This document shows, one piece after another, positions 7,016-16,041 of a stretch of 64,000 nucleotides of DNA. Numbering within the stretch: the stretch's first letter is position 1; each line of letters opens with the position of its first letter. Made by a program: the position numbers and the translations under genes. Origin of the DNA: HK-STAS-PATE-42 sp964461505 (lineage in GTDB: Bacteria; Patescibacteriota; Saccharimonadia; Saccharimonadales; HK-STAS-PATE-42); NCBI GenBank assembly GCA_964461505.1, contig CAYWUW010000001.1, positions 93,472 to 157,471 of the forward strand, written 5' to 3'. Under the pieces are notes generated by a model. It was not told where the DNA came from, made no database searches, and was given only the letters and a program-made list of their open reading frames with translations.

Positions 7016-9532
7016 TTAAGAAAGATGGATGGAATTTTGGTAAAGCTCGGCTTTTACTGCTCTGCTTTTTTTAAGCTTAGCTAAATTAAGGCCGATGATT
7101 TTATCGGTAAGTTCTTTAGAAATTTCAACACGAATGCCGCGAACTCCTTTTTTAGGGTCATATTTGTTGCTGAAATATTCGGCAAGGCTAGAATCAAGTT
7201 GGAGTTCTATATTGGCCGGCCCTGCTTTAAGCTTATGCTTTAGTTCTTGAAGTTCTTTTTTGATAATTTTTTGAAGATCGGTTTTTTGTAGAGCTTTAAA
7301 AGGCAGAACGGCATCAAAGCGGTTGATGAGTTCTGGGCGCATAACTTTTGCAAGTTCGGTATGCATAACTTCTTCTAGTTCTTGATCGCTAGAACTTGTA
7401 GTAAAGCCAAGGTTGGTTCCATGTAGAGAACGTTCGGAACCGATATTGCTAGTAAGCATAATAACAGTATTTTTAAAGCTTACAACTTCGCCTTTGGCAG
7501 AGCTGAGCTGGCCATCTTCTAAAATTTGTAATAGTAAGTTCATTACTTGTGGATGGGCTTTTTCTATCTCATCAAATAGAACTAAACTGTAGGGTTTTCG
7601 GCGGACGCGTTCTAGTAGTTCGGAATCTTCTTCGTAGCCAATGTAACCGGCAGGAGATCCGATAAGTCTAGCGGCGGTATGGCTCTGGCTGAATTCGCTC
7701 ATATCTAACTTAATTAAGCTAGATTGGTCGGCAAAAAGTTCGGTAGCGAGTCTGCGGGCAAGTTCTGTTTTGCCAACTCCACTGGGGCCCATGGCAATAA
7801 AGCTAGCAAGAGGTCGATCGCTGTTATTTAAGCCTAGTTGTGAGCGGTTTAGAATCTGGCTAACTCGCTTAATGGCGTAACTTTGGCCGACGATGTTAGC
7901 ACTTAAGTTTTGTTCTAGCTTGCTTAAGTTTAGGATAGAACTTTTGGATGGCTGGATGCGATCTTCTGGAATGTTGGTGATAGCAGAAAGTGAATGGATG
8001 AGATGTTTGGTGGTTAGTTTTGGCCAGTTTGGTTTGGTGTGTTTAGATTTTTGGAGTTCTTGTTCGGCAAGTTCTTTGCTAGCTTTAAGCTTAGCGGCAA
8101 GCGTGTAATCTTCTTTGGCTAGAGCTTGTTCTAAGTTGCTGTTAATTTCGGCCAATTCTTTTTTAAGCTTAGCGCTAGCCTGCTTTGTTTGTTGGTTTTT
8201 AGAACCAGAAGTTAAGCTTAGTTTGGCAGAGGCTTCATCTAGCAAATCGAAGGCTTTATCTGGCAAAAAGCGTTCTTGAATATAGCGAGTGCTGAGTTCT
8301 ACGGCCTCTAGCATGGTAGAACTAGGAATACGCACTTGGTGGTGGTTTTGGAGGTTTTCGCGGCTGATAAGCAGCATGTGGTAAGCCTCGTTTTTGGTGG
8401 GTTCTTGTAAATCTATTGGTTGCAATCGGCGAGCGAGGGCACGATCTTTTTTGATGTATTTGTTGTATTCTTCTCTGGTGGTAGCTCCAATAACTTGAAG
8501 TGCGTTTCTTGCAAGAGCTGGCTTTAAGATGTTGCCCGCATCGAGCCCGCCTTCGGCTCCGCCGGCTCCGCTGAGCATGTGAATTTCATCGATAAACAAA
8601 ATAACATTCTTTTTTTTGGAGGCTTCTTTGATGATGGCTTTAAGGCGTTCTTCAAAATCTCCACGATATCTGCTGCCAGCGATTGTGTCGGCGAGATCTA
8701 TATTAATAATTTGTTTATTTTTAAGAAATTCTGGAACTGAGCCTTCTTCTATTTTTTGAGCAAGACCTTCAACTAGCGCGGTTTTGCCGACTCCGGGTTC
8801 GCCAATTAAAACTGGATTGTTTTTTTGGCGACGGCCTAAAATAATCGACATTCTTTCAAGCTGTGCTTCGCGCCCGTACAGAGGATCTAGCTTGCCTTTT
8901 TTGGCTTGGTTGTTGAGGTTGGTTCCAAAAAATTCTAAAGCTGATTTTTGGCGAGATTTAAGCTTAGGTTCGGCCTTTGTTTGTTCTGGCGAAGCTTGCG
9001 ATTGATTGTTTGGTTCGGAAAGATCTGCAGAGCTTTGCTCGTCATGTACGTCACGCCCGTCAAGATCATTCTTTTGATTGATTAAATAATCTTCTAGTTT
9101 ATCGATAAGTTCATCTTTAATAATTCCGCTAAGCTGGAGCGTTTTGGTAAGTTGATCGTTAGCTTGAATAAGCACAGAAAATAAGAGGTGCTCGGTTCCG
9201 CAGCGGTTTTTTTGAAAAGCTTCGGCAACTTCGATTCCTCCTTCAAGAATTTTTTGGATGTTTGGTTCGATGATGCTGGTAATAATTCTTGGTGGCCCTG
9301 TTAAAATGGTGTTGGCGGCGCCAAGGGTGAGTTCTAGCCTTTTGGGGTCGATTCCGGTTTGAGAAATTATTTTGAAGGCGGTCGAATTCTGGTTGGTAAT
9401 TAAGCCTAGTAGAATATGTTTTTCGGTGAGCTTGCCTTCTTTAGAACTAAGCGCAATCTGAAAAGCTCTAGCGAGGCTTTCTTTGGCGTTATCTGTTAGC
9501 CGTGAAGATATGTCGGTTTGTGAAAATATCAT
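7016..9532 (-). CDS. clpC: ClpC-type AAA+ unfoldase
   Basis: 838 residues with the full ClpC layout: a double Clp N-domain (residues 1-145), a linker, D1 with GEPGVGKT and ILFIDEIHML, a middle coiled segment with a UVR-like helix pair (about 440-490), and D2 with GPSGVGKT and LVLFDEIEKAHPQV. The loop NLGFTT in D2 matches the (L/V/I)GF tripeptide that contacts ClpP, so it probably feeds a ClpP protease; clpP is not in the window. A CIRCE operator overlaps its promoter, so HrcA-type heat-shock control is expected. The middle domain could also bind McsB-like adaptors, but none is seen. Confidence 0.93.
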   Translation of the reverse strand: MIFSQTDISSRLTDNAKESLARAFQIALSSKEGKLTEKHILLGLITNQNSTAFKIISQTGIDPKRLELTLGAANTILTGPPRIITSIIEPNIQKILEGGIEVAEAFQKNRCGTEHLLFSVLIQANDQLTKTLQLSGIIKDELIDKLEDYLINQKNDLDGRDVHDEQSSADLSEPNNQSQASPEQTKAEPKLKSRQKSALEFFGTNLNNQAKKGKLDPLYGREAQLERMSIILGRRQKNNPVLIGEPGVGKTALVEGLAQKIEEGSVPEFLKNKQIINIDLADTIAGSRYRGDFEERLKAIIKEASKKKNVILFIDEIHMLSGAGGAEGGLDAGNILKPALARNALQVIGATTREEYNKYIKKDRALARRLQPIDLQEPTKNEAYHMLLISRENLQNHHQVRIPSSTMLEAVELSTRYIQERFLPDKAFDLLDEASAKLSLTSGSKNQQTKQASAKLKKELAEINSNLEQALAKEDYTLAAKLKASKELAEQELQKSKHTKPNWPKLTTKHLIHSLSAITNIPEDRIQPSKSSILNLSKLEQNLSANIVGQSYAIKRVSQILNRSQLGLNNSDRPLASFIAMGPSGVGKTELARRLATELFADQSSLIKLDMSEFSQSHTAARLIGSPAGYIGYEEDSELLERVRRKPYSLVLFDEIEKAHPQVMNLLLQILEDGQLSSAKGEVVSFKNTVIMLTSNIGSERSLHGTNLGFTTSSSDQELEEVMHTELAKVMRPELINRFDAVLPFKALQKTDLQKIIKKELQELKHKLKAGPANIELQLDSSLAEYFSNKYDPKKGVRGIRVEISKELTDKIIGLNLAKLKKSRAVKAELYQNSIHLS

Positions 9533-9573
9533 TTGCTCTATTTTTTCGTTCTGCTCTCTTTAACCTAAGCTTA

Positions 9574-9601
9574 AGTATAGCAGATTTAGCACTTAAGGCA
9601 A
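9574..9601 (-). promoter_or_regulatory. clpC promoter
   Basis: Read on the minus strand, TTGCCT (9601-9596) is followed after 16 bases by TATACT (9579-9574), with an extended TGC just before the -10. The TAAGCTTA palindrome follows immediately downstream of the -10. The -35 lies inside the CIRCE element. Confidence 0.7.
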
Positions 9602-9612
9602 GAGAGTGCTAA
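9586..9612. promoter_or_regulatory. CIRCE operator (HrcA binding site)
   Basis: TTAGCACTT, nine spacer bases, then GAGTGCTAA matches the CIRCE consensus TTAGCACTC-N9-GAGTGCTAA with a single mismatch in the last base of the left arm. It covers the -35 region of clpC, so a bound repressor would block polymerase. HrcA is the known CIRCE binder; its gene is not in the window. Confidence 0.92.
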
Positions 9613-9647
9613 ATGTGGAGATTGTAGCTATTTTCGAGCTTTTAAAC

Positions 9648-9881
9648 TTAAGCTTTGAGGGCTTGTTCTAGAGCTGGCCGATCGAAGCCGACTATATAGT
9701 GTTCTCCAACCTTGGTAACGGGAACTCCCATTTGCTTGGTGGCAGCAATAACCTCTTTGGCGGCTTCTTGATCTGCTTCGATATCAACTTCTTTAAATTC
9801 TAAGTTCTGTTCTTTAAGCCAAGCCTTTAGTTGGTGGCAAAAGCTACACCATGATGTGCTGTAAACGGTAATATCCTTCAT
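9648..9881 (-). CDS. Glutaredoxin/NrdH-like redoxin
   Basis: 77 residues. The active site WCSFC lies near the N-terminus (YSTSWCSFCHQLKAWL) and the cis-proline loop is GVPVTKVG, both typical of the short glutaredoxin/NrdH family. It probably supplies electrons for disulfide reduction. The ribonucleotide reductase that NrdH usually serves is not nearby. It is followed by the membrane-protein gene on the same strand, fourteen bases away. Confidence 0.88.
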   Translation of the reverse strand: MKDITVYSTSWCSFCHQLKAWLKEQNLEFKEVDIEADQEAAKEVIAATKQMGVPVTKVGEHYIVGFDRPALEQALKA

Positions 9882-9895
9882 TCTAAATTAATCTC

Positions 9896-11137
9896 CTATC
9901 TTCTTAGTTCGTAGTATAAGTCTATATTTTTGGGTAGATTTTGTCTAATTGTGGCGGTAGTTAAAACGTAGATATTCAAAAAACTTAGAATACAAATTAA
10001 GCTTAAAATAAGACTTTTGGCGACGTTTCGGGGGTAAGGATTAACTGGGAAGGCCACATCTATAATGCCGACCATGTTAGATAAAACTAAACTGATGAAT
10101 GCTGGTGCAATTAGTGCAGCAAATAAAATGGAGCTAACATCCGCAAAGAGCACGCTTAAGCTTAAGGCAAAAGCAAAGATTATAATTAAGTTTAGGCGGC
10201 CTCTTAGTTTTTTGCAGGCTTCGTAAATTGTGAAAAGTATGGCGCTAATTAGCAGAAGTTCTGGGCGGAGAGTTCCTGTGTTTATGGTGCTCGGCTTAGA
10301 GATTCCAAAGATGGCTTGGAGTGGTTCTAAGCTTAAGCCGGGGTTTGCGATAAGATTTTTGATGGTTTGGTAGCCGGTCGTAATTTGCCAGAAATCTCTA
10401 TTTTTATAATAAAGATAGGTGCTAAGTAAAAGTGGCAAGATGATTAAAAAGTAGGAGCCAATTCTAAAAATCTTTTTAAAAGCTAAACTTTGGTAGCGCA
10501 AATCGGTTGATTTAAAAAATAAGATTAAGCTTAAGGCAAAAAAAGCGAGGCCAAATGTTTGGATACTGAGTAAGCCAATGGCGAGGCAAGATCCTATAAA
10601 AATCAGCGATTTGAATTTGGGGCGAAGATCGGTTTTTGTTATGGATGCGTGCCCTGTTAAAATTGCGGTGAGTAGCAAGGCGGAATCGATTCCAGGAAGG
10701 TAGCTTTGGTGCCCAAGCAAAATAATAAGAGGCGACGTTGCGGCAAGTAGAAGATAAGTATAAGGCAGATAGCGATTTCTAAACTTGATGTAAAGGTAGG
10801 CGGCAAAAAAGATGAGCGTTAAGCTTAGCATGATGGCGGTGGGGAGTTTGAGAGCAAAGATTTGGTGGTTTGTAAAAATGTGGGTAGTAATGAACTGTAA
10901 GAAACCTTGGATTGGATCGGTGATGCCGTTTTGAAAGTTAGCAAGATTTTTAATAAGTTCGAGGCGGGCGAGTTCTTGTTTGTTCAGTTGGCTTAAGATT
11001 GAGAATTTAAAGATTAGAATTCCGAACGTGAAGATGAGAGATCCTGCTAAAAAAATTATCTTAAGGATTTTTTCAGTCCTCTTTTTTTTGGTGGCTTTAG
11101 AGGCAAGTTTGTTCGAGATTTTTTGTAGAAAGCTCAT
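9896..11137 (-). CDS. Polytopic membrane protein, GT39/PMT-like topology
   Basis: 413 residues with a basic N-terminus and about nine to ten hydrophobic helices. The arrangement of a first helix, a luminal-type loop (NGITDPIQGFLQFITTHIF), LKLPTAIMLSLTLIFFAAYLY and LAATSPLIILLGHQSY resembles lipid-linked-sugar glycosyltransferases of the PMT/ArnT fold. The acidic pair usual in the first loop of that family is not evident, so activity is uncertain. Several TAAGCTTA copies fall inside hydrophobic segments. Confidence 0.55.
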   Translation of the reverse strand: MSFLQKISNKLASKATKKKRTEKILKIIFLAGSLIFTFGILIFKFSILSQLNKQELARLELIKNLANFQNGITDPIQGFLQFITTHIFTNHQIFALKLPTAIMLSLTLIFFAAYLYIKFRNRYLPYTYLLLAATSPLIILLGHQSYLPGIDSALLLTAILTGHASITKTDLRPKFKSLIFIGSCLAIGLLSIQTFGLAFFALSLILFFKSTDLRYQSLAFKKIFRIGSYFLIILPLLLSTYLYYKNRDFWQITTGYQTIKNLIANPGLSLEPLQAIFGISKPSTINTGTLRPELLLISAILFTIYEACKKLRGRLNLIIIFAFALSLSVLFADVSSILFAALIAPAFISLVLSNMVGIIDVAFPVNPYPRNVAKSLILSLICILSFLNIYVLTTATIRQNLPKNIDLYYELRR

Positions 11138-11260
11138 CGTGCTGTTTTTTGATTGTATGAGAGGCTCCGCTAAGTTGTTGTTCTTGATTATATACTAAGC
11201 TTAAGCTATTCGCTGTTTTGGTAGAATTTTTTTATGTTGGCTTTAAATTTAGTTTTAAGC

Positions 11261-12601
11261 TTAGTGGCCGCGGTCGAGGTTCATAAACTTAAGATTATCG
11301 GGCTTGTGGTAGAGTTCTACTTTGCCGGTGGGGCCATTACGGAACTTGGCCACGATAAAATCGACGATGTGCTTTCTATCGGTTTCTGGGTTGTAATAAT
11401 CCTCGCGATATAAAAAGCTAACGATGTCGGCATCTTGCTCGATTGAGCCTGATTCTCTTAAATCTGAAAGTTGTGGAATCTGGGGGTGTCTAGCCTCCAC
11501 AGAACGAGAGAGCTGTGAAAGTGCGATAACTGGAACGTCGAGTTCTCTTGCGATAAGCTTAAGGCCACGGCTGATTTCGGAAACCTCTTGCACGCGGTTG
11601 CCATCACCTCGGCCGCTTCCGCTCATGAGCTGCAAATAATCTACAACAATTAAGCCTGGTTTTTGTTTGTAGCTTAATCTTCGGGCTTTGGCGCGCATTT
11701 CGGTGACGGTAATGCCAGGAGTGTCATCGATGTACATGTTGGCTTCGCCAAGAGCTCCCCAGGCGTGAGAAAGGCTATCGAATTCTTCGTCGGTTAAATC
11801 TCCGGTGCGCATTTTTGAATTATCAACGCCAGATTCGTAAGAAAGCATTCTATCAACAAGCTGTTCTTTGCTCATCTCTAAGCTAAAAAAGAGTACGGGT
11901 AAGTTTTCGTCGATGGCAATATTGTGGGCGATATTTAAGGCTAGGGTTGTTTTACCCATGGCTGGCCTTGCGGCGATAATAATTAAATCTGATTTGGTTA
12001 ACCCGGCTAACATTTTATCGATATCAATGAATCCGGTTGGAATTCCGGCTAGAGCTCCGCCCTGCTTGTGGAGTAATTCTAAGCGATCAAAGTTTTCGGT
12101 AAGGATAGATTCGATGCTAACTAAATCGGATTTAACGGTGTTTTTGGCAACGCCAAAGATTTTTTGTTCGGCGGCATCTAAAATGCTGTGTGTATCAGTT
12201 GTGGCTTCGTCGTAGCTCATTTCTACAATTTCTTCGCTGGCAGAAATTAAGCCTCGGCGCAATGATTTTTCTGCAACAATTTCAGCGTAGTGTTTGGCAT
12301 GAGAGGCGGTGGCGACGGCTCCGGTTAAATCTGCAATGTAATCGTTTCCGCCAACATTATCAAGTTCGCCCTGCTCTGCTAAAAGATTGGTTAAGCTTAT
12401 TAAATCGACTGGCTTTTGTTGTTCGGTAAGCTTAACAACTGCGGCAAAGATTTTTTTGTTGGCAGGATCATAAAAATCTTCGGTTTTAACAATATCTACT
12501 ATTTTAAAAAAAGCATCTTGGCTAATTAAAACGCTGCCGAGCAGGCTTTTTTCTGCCTCAAGATTTTGCGGGGGTAGTTTTTTAAGATTTTGTTGTGCCA
12601 T
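11261..12601 (-). CDS. dnaB: Replicative DNA helicase DnaB
   Basis: 446 residues, the standard length. The N-terminal DnaB domain starts with PPQNLEAEKSLLGSVL. The RecA-like C-terminal domain has Walker A ARPAMGKTTLALN, Walker B GLIVVDYLQLM, and SDLRESGSIEQDADIV. It forms the hexameric helicase at the replication fork. It lies 46 bases downstream of dnaX on the same strand, so two replisome subunits are probably co-transcribed. No intein is present. Confidence 0.97.
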   Translation of the reverse strand: MAQQNLKKLPPQNLEAEKSLLGSVLISQDAFFKIVDIVKTEDFYDPANKKIFAAVVKLTEQQKPVDLISLTNLLAEQGELDNVGGNDYIADLTGAVATASHAKHYAEIVAEKSLRRGLISASEEIVEMSYDEATTDTHSILDAAEQKIFGVAKNTVKSDLVSIESILTENFDRLELLHKQGGALAGIPTGFIDIDKMLAGLTKSDLIIIAARPAMGKTTLALNIAHNIAIDENLPVLFFSLEMSKEQLVDRMLSYESGVDNSKMRTGDLTDEEFDSLSHAWGALGEANMYIDDTPGITVTEMRAKARRLSYKQKPGLIVVDYLQLMSGSGRGDGNRVQEVSEISRGLKLIARELDVPVIALSQLSRSVEARHPQIPQLSDLRESGSIEQDADIVSFLYREDYYNPETDRKHIVDFIVAKFRNGPTGKVELYHKPDNLKFMNLDRGH

Positions 12602-12647
12602 AAAACTTTTTGTTAACTAAGATATTTTTAGCTAAGCTTAAATTTGC

Positions 12648-14264
12648 TCAAAGAGCAACGGTTTCTCCTCCGCCCATTAAAGAAATAATATCAGAAAAAT
12701 CTGAGTTTGGGTTTGTTTCTAGATTTGTTATTGGCTTTTGCTGTGTTTTTGATTCGTTTTTGGCCTTTGGTTTTTTGGCAGCTAAGCTTAATTCTAGAAC
12801 TGGCGGCTGAAAGTTAAGCTTAATAAAGCAATCAGAAATGAGCTTTTTATTTTTAGCTTCGCTAGCGATTTTGTGATGCATGCTGTAAGCAAAGCTAAGC
12901 TTAAGAGTTTCTTGCTGTAAGTTAGCCTCTGCATTTGCAAGCAGAGCTTTGAGGCTCGGGCTTTCGTGGGCGAGTTCTGTTAAGATGCTAGGCCAAACAT
13001 CTTGAAAATCTTTTGCTAGAATTGGCCTGAGATCTTTATTTGGTGAGGTTTTTGGAGTGGTGGCTTTTTTAGATTTAAGCTTAGGGCCGGTTTTAGTTTT
13101 GTTATTAATTTCATCTTTACTCTCATCTTTAATTTCATTCTTGCTTTCGGTTTTATTCTTGGTTCTAGTTTTGGAATTTTGAGAAAGTTCAGAACTAGCG
13201 ACAGTCAAGGTTTGGCTAGCTTGATTTTGATCTTTTGTGGTTTCAACCTCTGATGGAATGGCTGGTGATTTTGGCTGAGGATTTTTATTTGGTGAGGTTT
13301 TTGGAGTGGTGGCTAAAGAAGAACGCAGATTGGCAAGCTGCAAGAGGGTTAGTTCTAGCCCCAACTTAGGTTTAATTAAGCCTCCTAAAGTTAGTAGGTT
13401 GCTAAGAAGTTGGAGTTCTGGCAGTGTGTGGAGTTCTAGTTTAAGTTGTTGATAGATTTGGGTGGCAAGAGCTTTTGGGTCTATTCCGCCGCTAAAAATA
13501 TCTGCTAAAATATTGGGAATTTGCTGGCTATGCCCTGCTAAGATTAATTCTTTAAGCTTAATTAAGTTTAAATCGGAAGATATGCCAAGGGTTGATTGGG
13601 TGAGTTCGAGAGTTATTTTTTGGCCAGATGAGGCGAGTTGATCGAGTAAGCTGAGAGCGTCGCGCATGCTGCCTTCGGAACTTTCGGCAATTAAGCTTAG
13701 GGCGGCGGGTTCAAATTCTATTTTTTCGGTTTGGCAAATGGTTTGGAGGTGGGCGACGATGAGTTCTGGTTCGATGGGTTGAAAATAGAACTTTTGAACA
13801 CGGCTCATGATTGTGGCTGGAATTTTGTGAGCATCGGTGGTGGCAAGAATAAAAACGGCATGAGATGGTGGTTCTTCGATAGTTTTGAGCAGCGCGGCAA
13901 AGCTCTGTGGAGTTAGCATGTGAACTTCATCGATGATGTAAACCTTAAACTTAAGGCTGGTTGGGCTAGAATTAATTTTTTCGCGCAGGGAACGCATTTC
14001 GTCGACTCCGTTATTGCTGGCGGCATCGATTTCGATAATATCTAGATGTGTGTCTTCGTTTTTATATTCTGCTTTGTTGATTTCGTGGGCGAATATTCTG
14101 GCAATTGATGTTTTTCCGGTTCCGCGTGGGCCGGTAAAAAGGTAGGCGTGAGAGATTTTATCTTGCTGGATGGCATTTTTTAAAACGGAGACGATGCCTT
14201 GTTGCCCGACGATTTGATCGAGTTTTTTGGATCGGTATTTTCTGTATAGAGCCTGATTTGACAC
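12648..14264 (-). CDS. dnaX: DNA polymerase III subunit gamma/tau
   Basis: 538 residues. The AAA+ clamp-loader core has GPRGTGKTSIARIFA, IIEIDAASNNGVDE and VYIIDEVHMLT, plus SRVQKFYF near the sensor region. Unusually, the segment between the Walker A helix and IDAASNNG contains no cysteines, so the zinc module of typical bacterial DnaX is missing. After residue 330 comes a long Lys/Thr/Ser/Asn/Glu linker that includes a repeated TTPKTSPNK peptide, then a C-terminal domain in the tau position. The linker may hold the polymerase contact. Its promoter has an extended -10 (TGC TATACT, 14325-14320). Confidence 0.95.
   Translation of the reverse strand: MSNQALYRKYRSKKLDQIVGQQGIVSVLKNAIQQDKISHAYLFTGPRGTGKTSIARIFAHEINKAEYKNEDTHLDIIEIDAASNNGVDEMRSLREKINSSPTSLKFKVYIIDEVHMLTPQSFAALLKTIEEPPSHAVFILATTDAHKIPATIMSRVQKFYFQPIEPELIVAHLQTICQTEKIEFEPAALSLIAESSEGSMRDALSLLDQLASSGQKITLELTQSTLGISSDLNLIKLKELILAGHSQQIPNILADIFSGGIDPKALATQIYQQLKLELHTLPELQLLSNLLTLGGLIKPKLGLELTLLQLANLRSSLATTPKTSPNKNPQPKSPAIPSEVETTKDQNQASQTLTVASSELSQNSKTRTKNKTESKNEIKDESKDEINNKTKTGPKLKSKKATTPKTSPNKDLRPILAKDFQDVWPSILTELAHESPSLKALLANAEANLQQETLKLSFAYSMHHKIASEAKNKKLISDCFIKLNFQPPVLELSLAAKKPKAKNESKTQQKPITNLETNPNSDFSDIISLMGGGETVAL
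13035..13065. repeat. 31-base direct repeat inside dnaX, copy 1
   Basis: This 31-base stretch is repeated at 13284-13314, 249 bases apart (83 codons, so in frame). It encodes the ATTPKTSPNK peptide on the minus strand. Recombination between the copies would delete 83 linker codons and keep the frame. Confidence 0.85.
13284..13314. repeat. 31-base direct repeat inside dnaX, copy 2
   Basis: Second copy of the 31-base repeat described at 13035, apparently identical over 31 bases. It marks the start of the low-complexity linker of DnaX. Confidence 0.85.
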
Positions 14265-14379
14265 GTGTTTGCACTACCCTCTTTTTTGTTTAAGCTTAAT
14301 CTCACTTGAACTTAATTTAAGTATAGCATTTGAAATTATTTTTTGAAGTAAGCTGAGTGTTAATCTGAAATGATCTTTG

Positions 14380-14408
14380 TTGCTTTTATTAAGCTTAGGT
14401 TGTAGAAT
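14380..14408 (+). promoter_or_regulatory. mraZ promoter with near-zero leader
   Basis: TTGCTT (14380-14385), 17 bases, TAGAAT (14403-14408). Counting seven bases from the -10 end puts the start of transcription at about 14415, one base before the ATG at 14416. No Shine-Dalgarno is visible. The spacer contains a TAAGCTTA. Confidence 0.55.
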
Positions 14409-14415
14409 ATTACTT

Positions 14416-14853
14416 ATGAACTTAGACTTAACTAACTTTCCAGACTATTTTGTTGGGCATGCTGAGGTGGCTCTTGAAGAACCGAATCTGCGGCTGTCGA
14501 TTCCTACAACATGGAGACAATCTTTGGTTGGTGCTAAGGCTTACGTTTTAGCTGCATGTGCAGAAGAATTCCGATACCTAATGATGTTTTCGGAAGGAAA
14601 CTTTGCGGCCGTTGTTAAGCAGGCGGATCAAATGACATCTCCATTAGTTTTAAGATCTGCCCAGGAAGTTAAAGTTGATAGGCAGGGCCGTATAACATTG
14701 CCGGGCATCAGAGAGGTGGTCGGTGAGGGTTCTTCAATGGCGGGCATAGTTGGTGCTGGGACGCATCTAGAAATATGCAGTGCAGATTTTTTTGATGTTC
14801 TGACTTTTGATGATCCGCGATTGGTTCATAGAGAGCTTGGAAGCAGAGTTTAG
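14416..14853 (+). CDS. mraZ: MraZ-like AbrB-fold transcription regulator
   Basis: 145 residues from the ATG at 14416 (MNLDLTNFPDYF). Two AbrB-like repeats are expected in MraZ. The second is clear (EVKVDRQGRITLPGIREVVG, then IVGAGTHLEICS). The first is weaker (LEEPNLRLSIPTTWRQSL). MraZ represses division and cell-wall operons by binding repeats upstream of itself. Here it converges on mraY with a four-base overlap instead of heading a dcw cluster, which is unusual. A TTG further upstream would add a hydrophobic leader and overlap the promoter, so I rejected it. Confidence 0.75.
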   Translation: MNLDLTNFPDYFVGHAEVALEEPNLRLSIPTTWRQSLVGAKAYVLAACAEEFRYLMMFSEGNFAAVVKQADQMTSPLVLRSAQEVKVDRQGRITLPGIREVVGEGSSMAGIVGAGTHLEICSADFFDVLTFDDPRLVHRELGSRV

Positions 14854-15974
14854 CGGAAGTGGCCGCCGAGCAGGTAGACCGCGATTCCGGTGGAGGCAAA
14901 CATTAAGCTTAATATCCAGTAGCGCATGGTGACTTTATATTTTGGCCAGCCGATAAGTTGAAAGTGAATATGGATTGGAGCCGCCATAAAGATTTTTTTG
15001 CCTCTAAATCTTTTTGAAAGGAGCTGCAAAACTACAGAAAGCGTGGTTAAGTAAAGTGGTGCGGCGATAATTGGCAACACAAAAACGGAATCTGTAACAA
15101 AAGCAATGATGGCTATCATAACAGTTAGAGCCATGCTGCCAACTTCTGAAAGCATGAATCTGGCCGGTGGAATATTGAACCAGAGAAAGGCGAAAAGAGC
15201 TCCAACGGTTGCAAAACATAAAGTTGCGACATCAAACTGATTTTGAGTAATGGCGATAAAGCCGAGAGCCATTAAGATAGAGCTGAAAACTCCGGCAGAA
15301 AGGCCATCGACGCCGTCGATAATGGTTCCGGAATAGGTTGCGGTAACAACTAAAACAAATAATAAGATAAAGATTAAAACCGGTAGGTCGTAGTTCCCAA
15401 AAAAAGGAATATGGACGGAGCTTAATTCTTGTTTGACGGCCATCCACCAGCCACAAAAAACTCCAACCAGCGCAACGGGAATTATTCTAAACTTAAGGGC
15501 GAGGCCGCTGCCTAAAGATCTGGCAAATTTACCTTTGAGCCTTCCGGCAACGAGAAGTTCATCTAAGCCGCCAACAATGGCTCCGATAGTAAGCCCAAAA
15601 AGCGGGAGCCAAGTTTGGTTGCGGCTGATGAAATCTAGCTTAATAAATTCGCTGGAACCGGTTAGTTTAGAAATAGCCCAAATACCCAAAGCGGTAGTGA
15701 AAAGTCCGGTTAAAACAACTAAGCCGCCCATACGGTATAAGATTTTTTTGTCATCTTGATCTATTGATGCGGTTAAAGTTGTGGCTTTACCGTCGATGGC
15801 TTTAGATACGCTCTTTTTTTTGCGGATATCATACTTTACTAAAAAGTACTTCATGATGAACGGGGTTGAGAGGATTCCGATAACGAATGATAAAACGGTT
15901 GGAATTATAAACTTAAGTAAATCTAATTTGGTGATTTGGAGTGCGATTTGTACGGGTTGTTCGAGATCTGACAT
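14850..15974 (-). CDS. mraY: Phospho-N-acetylmuramoyl-pentapeptide transferase (MraY family)
   Basis: 374 residues with about ten transmembrane helices. It should transfer phospho-MurNAc-pentapeptide to undecaprenyl phosphate (lipid I synthesis). The family block DGVDGLSAG and the C-terminal HIHFQLIGWPKYKVTMRYW correspond to the DGLDGLA and HHHFE..GW blocks of MraY. YRMGGLVVL replaces the usual GTPTMGG block and GLDELLVAGR stands where the DD..K motif is expected, so it is a divergent member. WecA-type relatives are less likely because of the HxHF motif. It overlaps the end of mraZ by four bases. Confidence 0.85.
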   Translation of the reverse strand: MSDLEQPVQIALQITKLDLLKFIIPTVLSFVIGILSTPFIMKYFLVKYDIRKKKSVSKAIDGKATTLTASIDQDDKKILYRMGGLVVLTGLFTTALGIWAISKLTGSSEFIKLDFISRNQTWLPLFGLTIGAIVGGLDELLVAGRLKGKFARSLGSGLALKFRIIPVALVGVFCGWWMAVKQELSSVHIPFFGNYDLPVLIFILLFVLVVTATYSGTIIDGVDGLSAGVFSSILMALGFIAITQNQFDVATLCFATVGALFAFLWFNIPPARFMLSEVGSMALTVMIAIIAFVTDSVFVLPIIAAPLYLTTLSVVLQLLSKRFRGKKIFMAAPIHIHFQLIGWPKYKVTMRYWILSLMFASTGIAVYLLGGHFR

Positions 15975-16041
15975 TTTTATGTTTTTGCCTTAAGCTTAAT
16001 GTTTGCTTCTTATTTCTATTTGAATTAAGTTTAGCATATTA

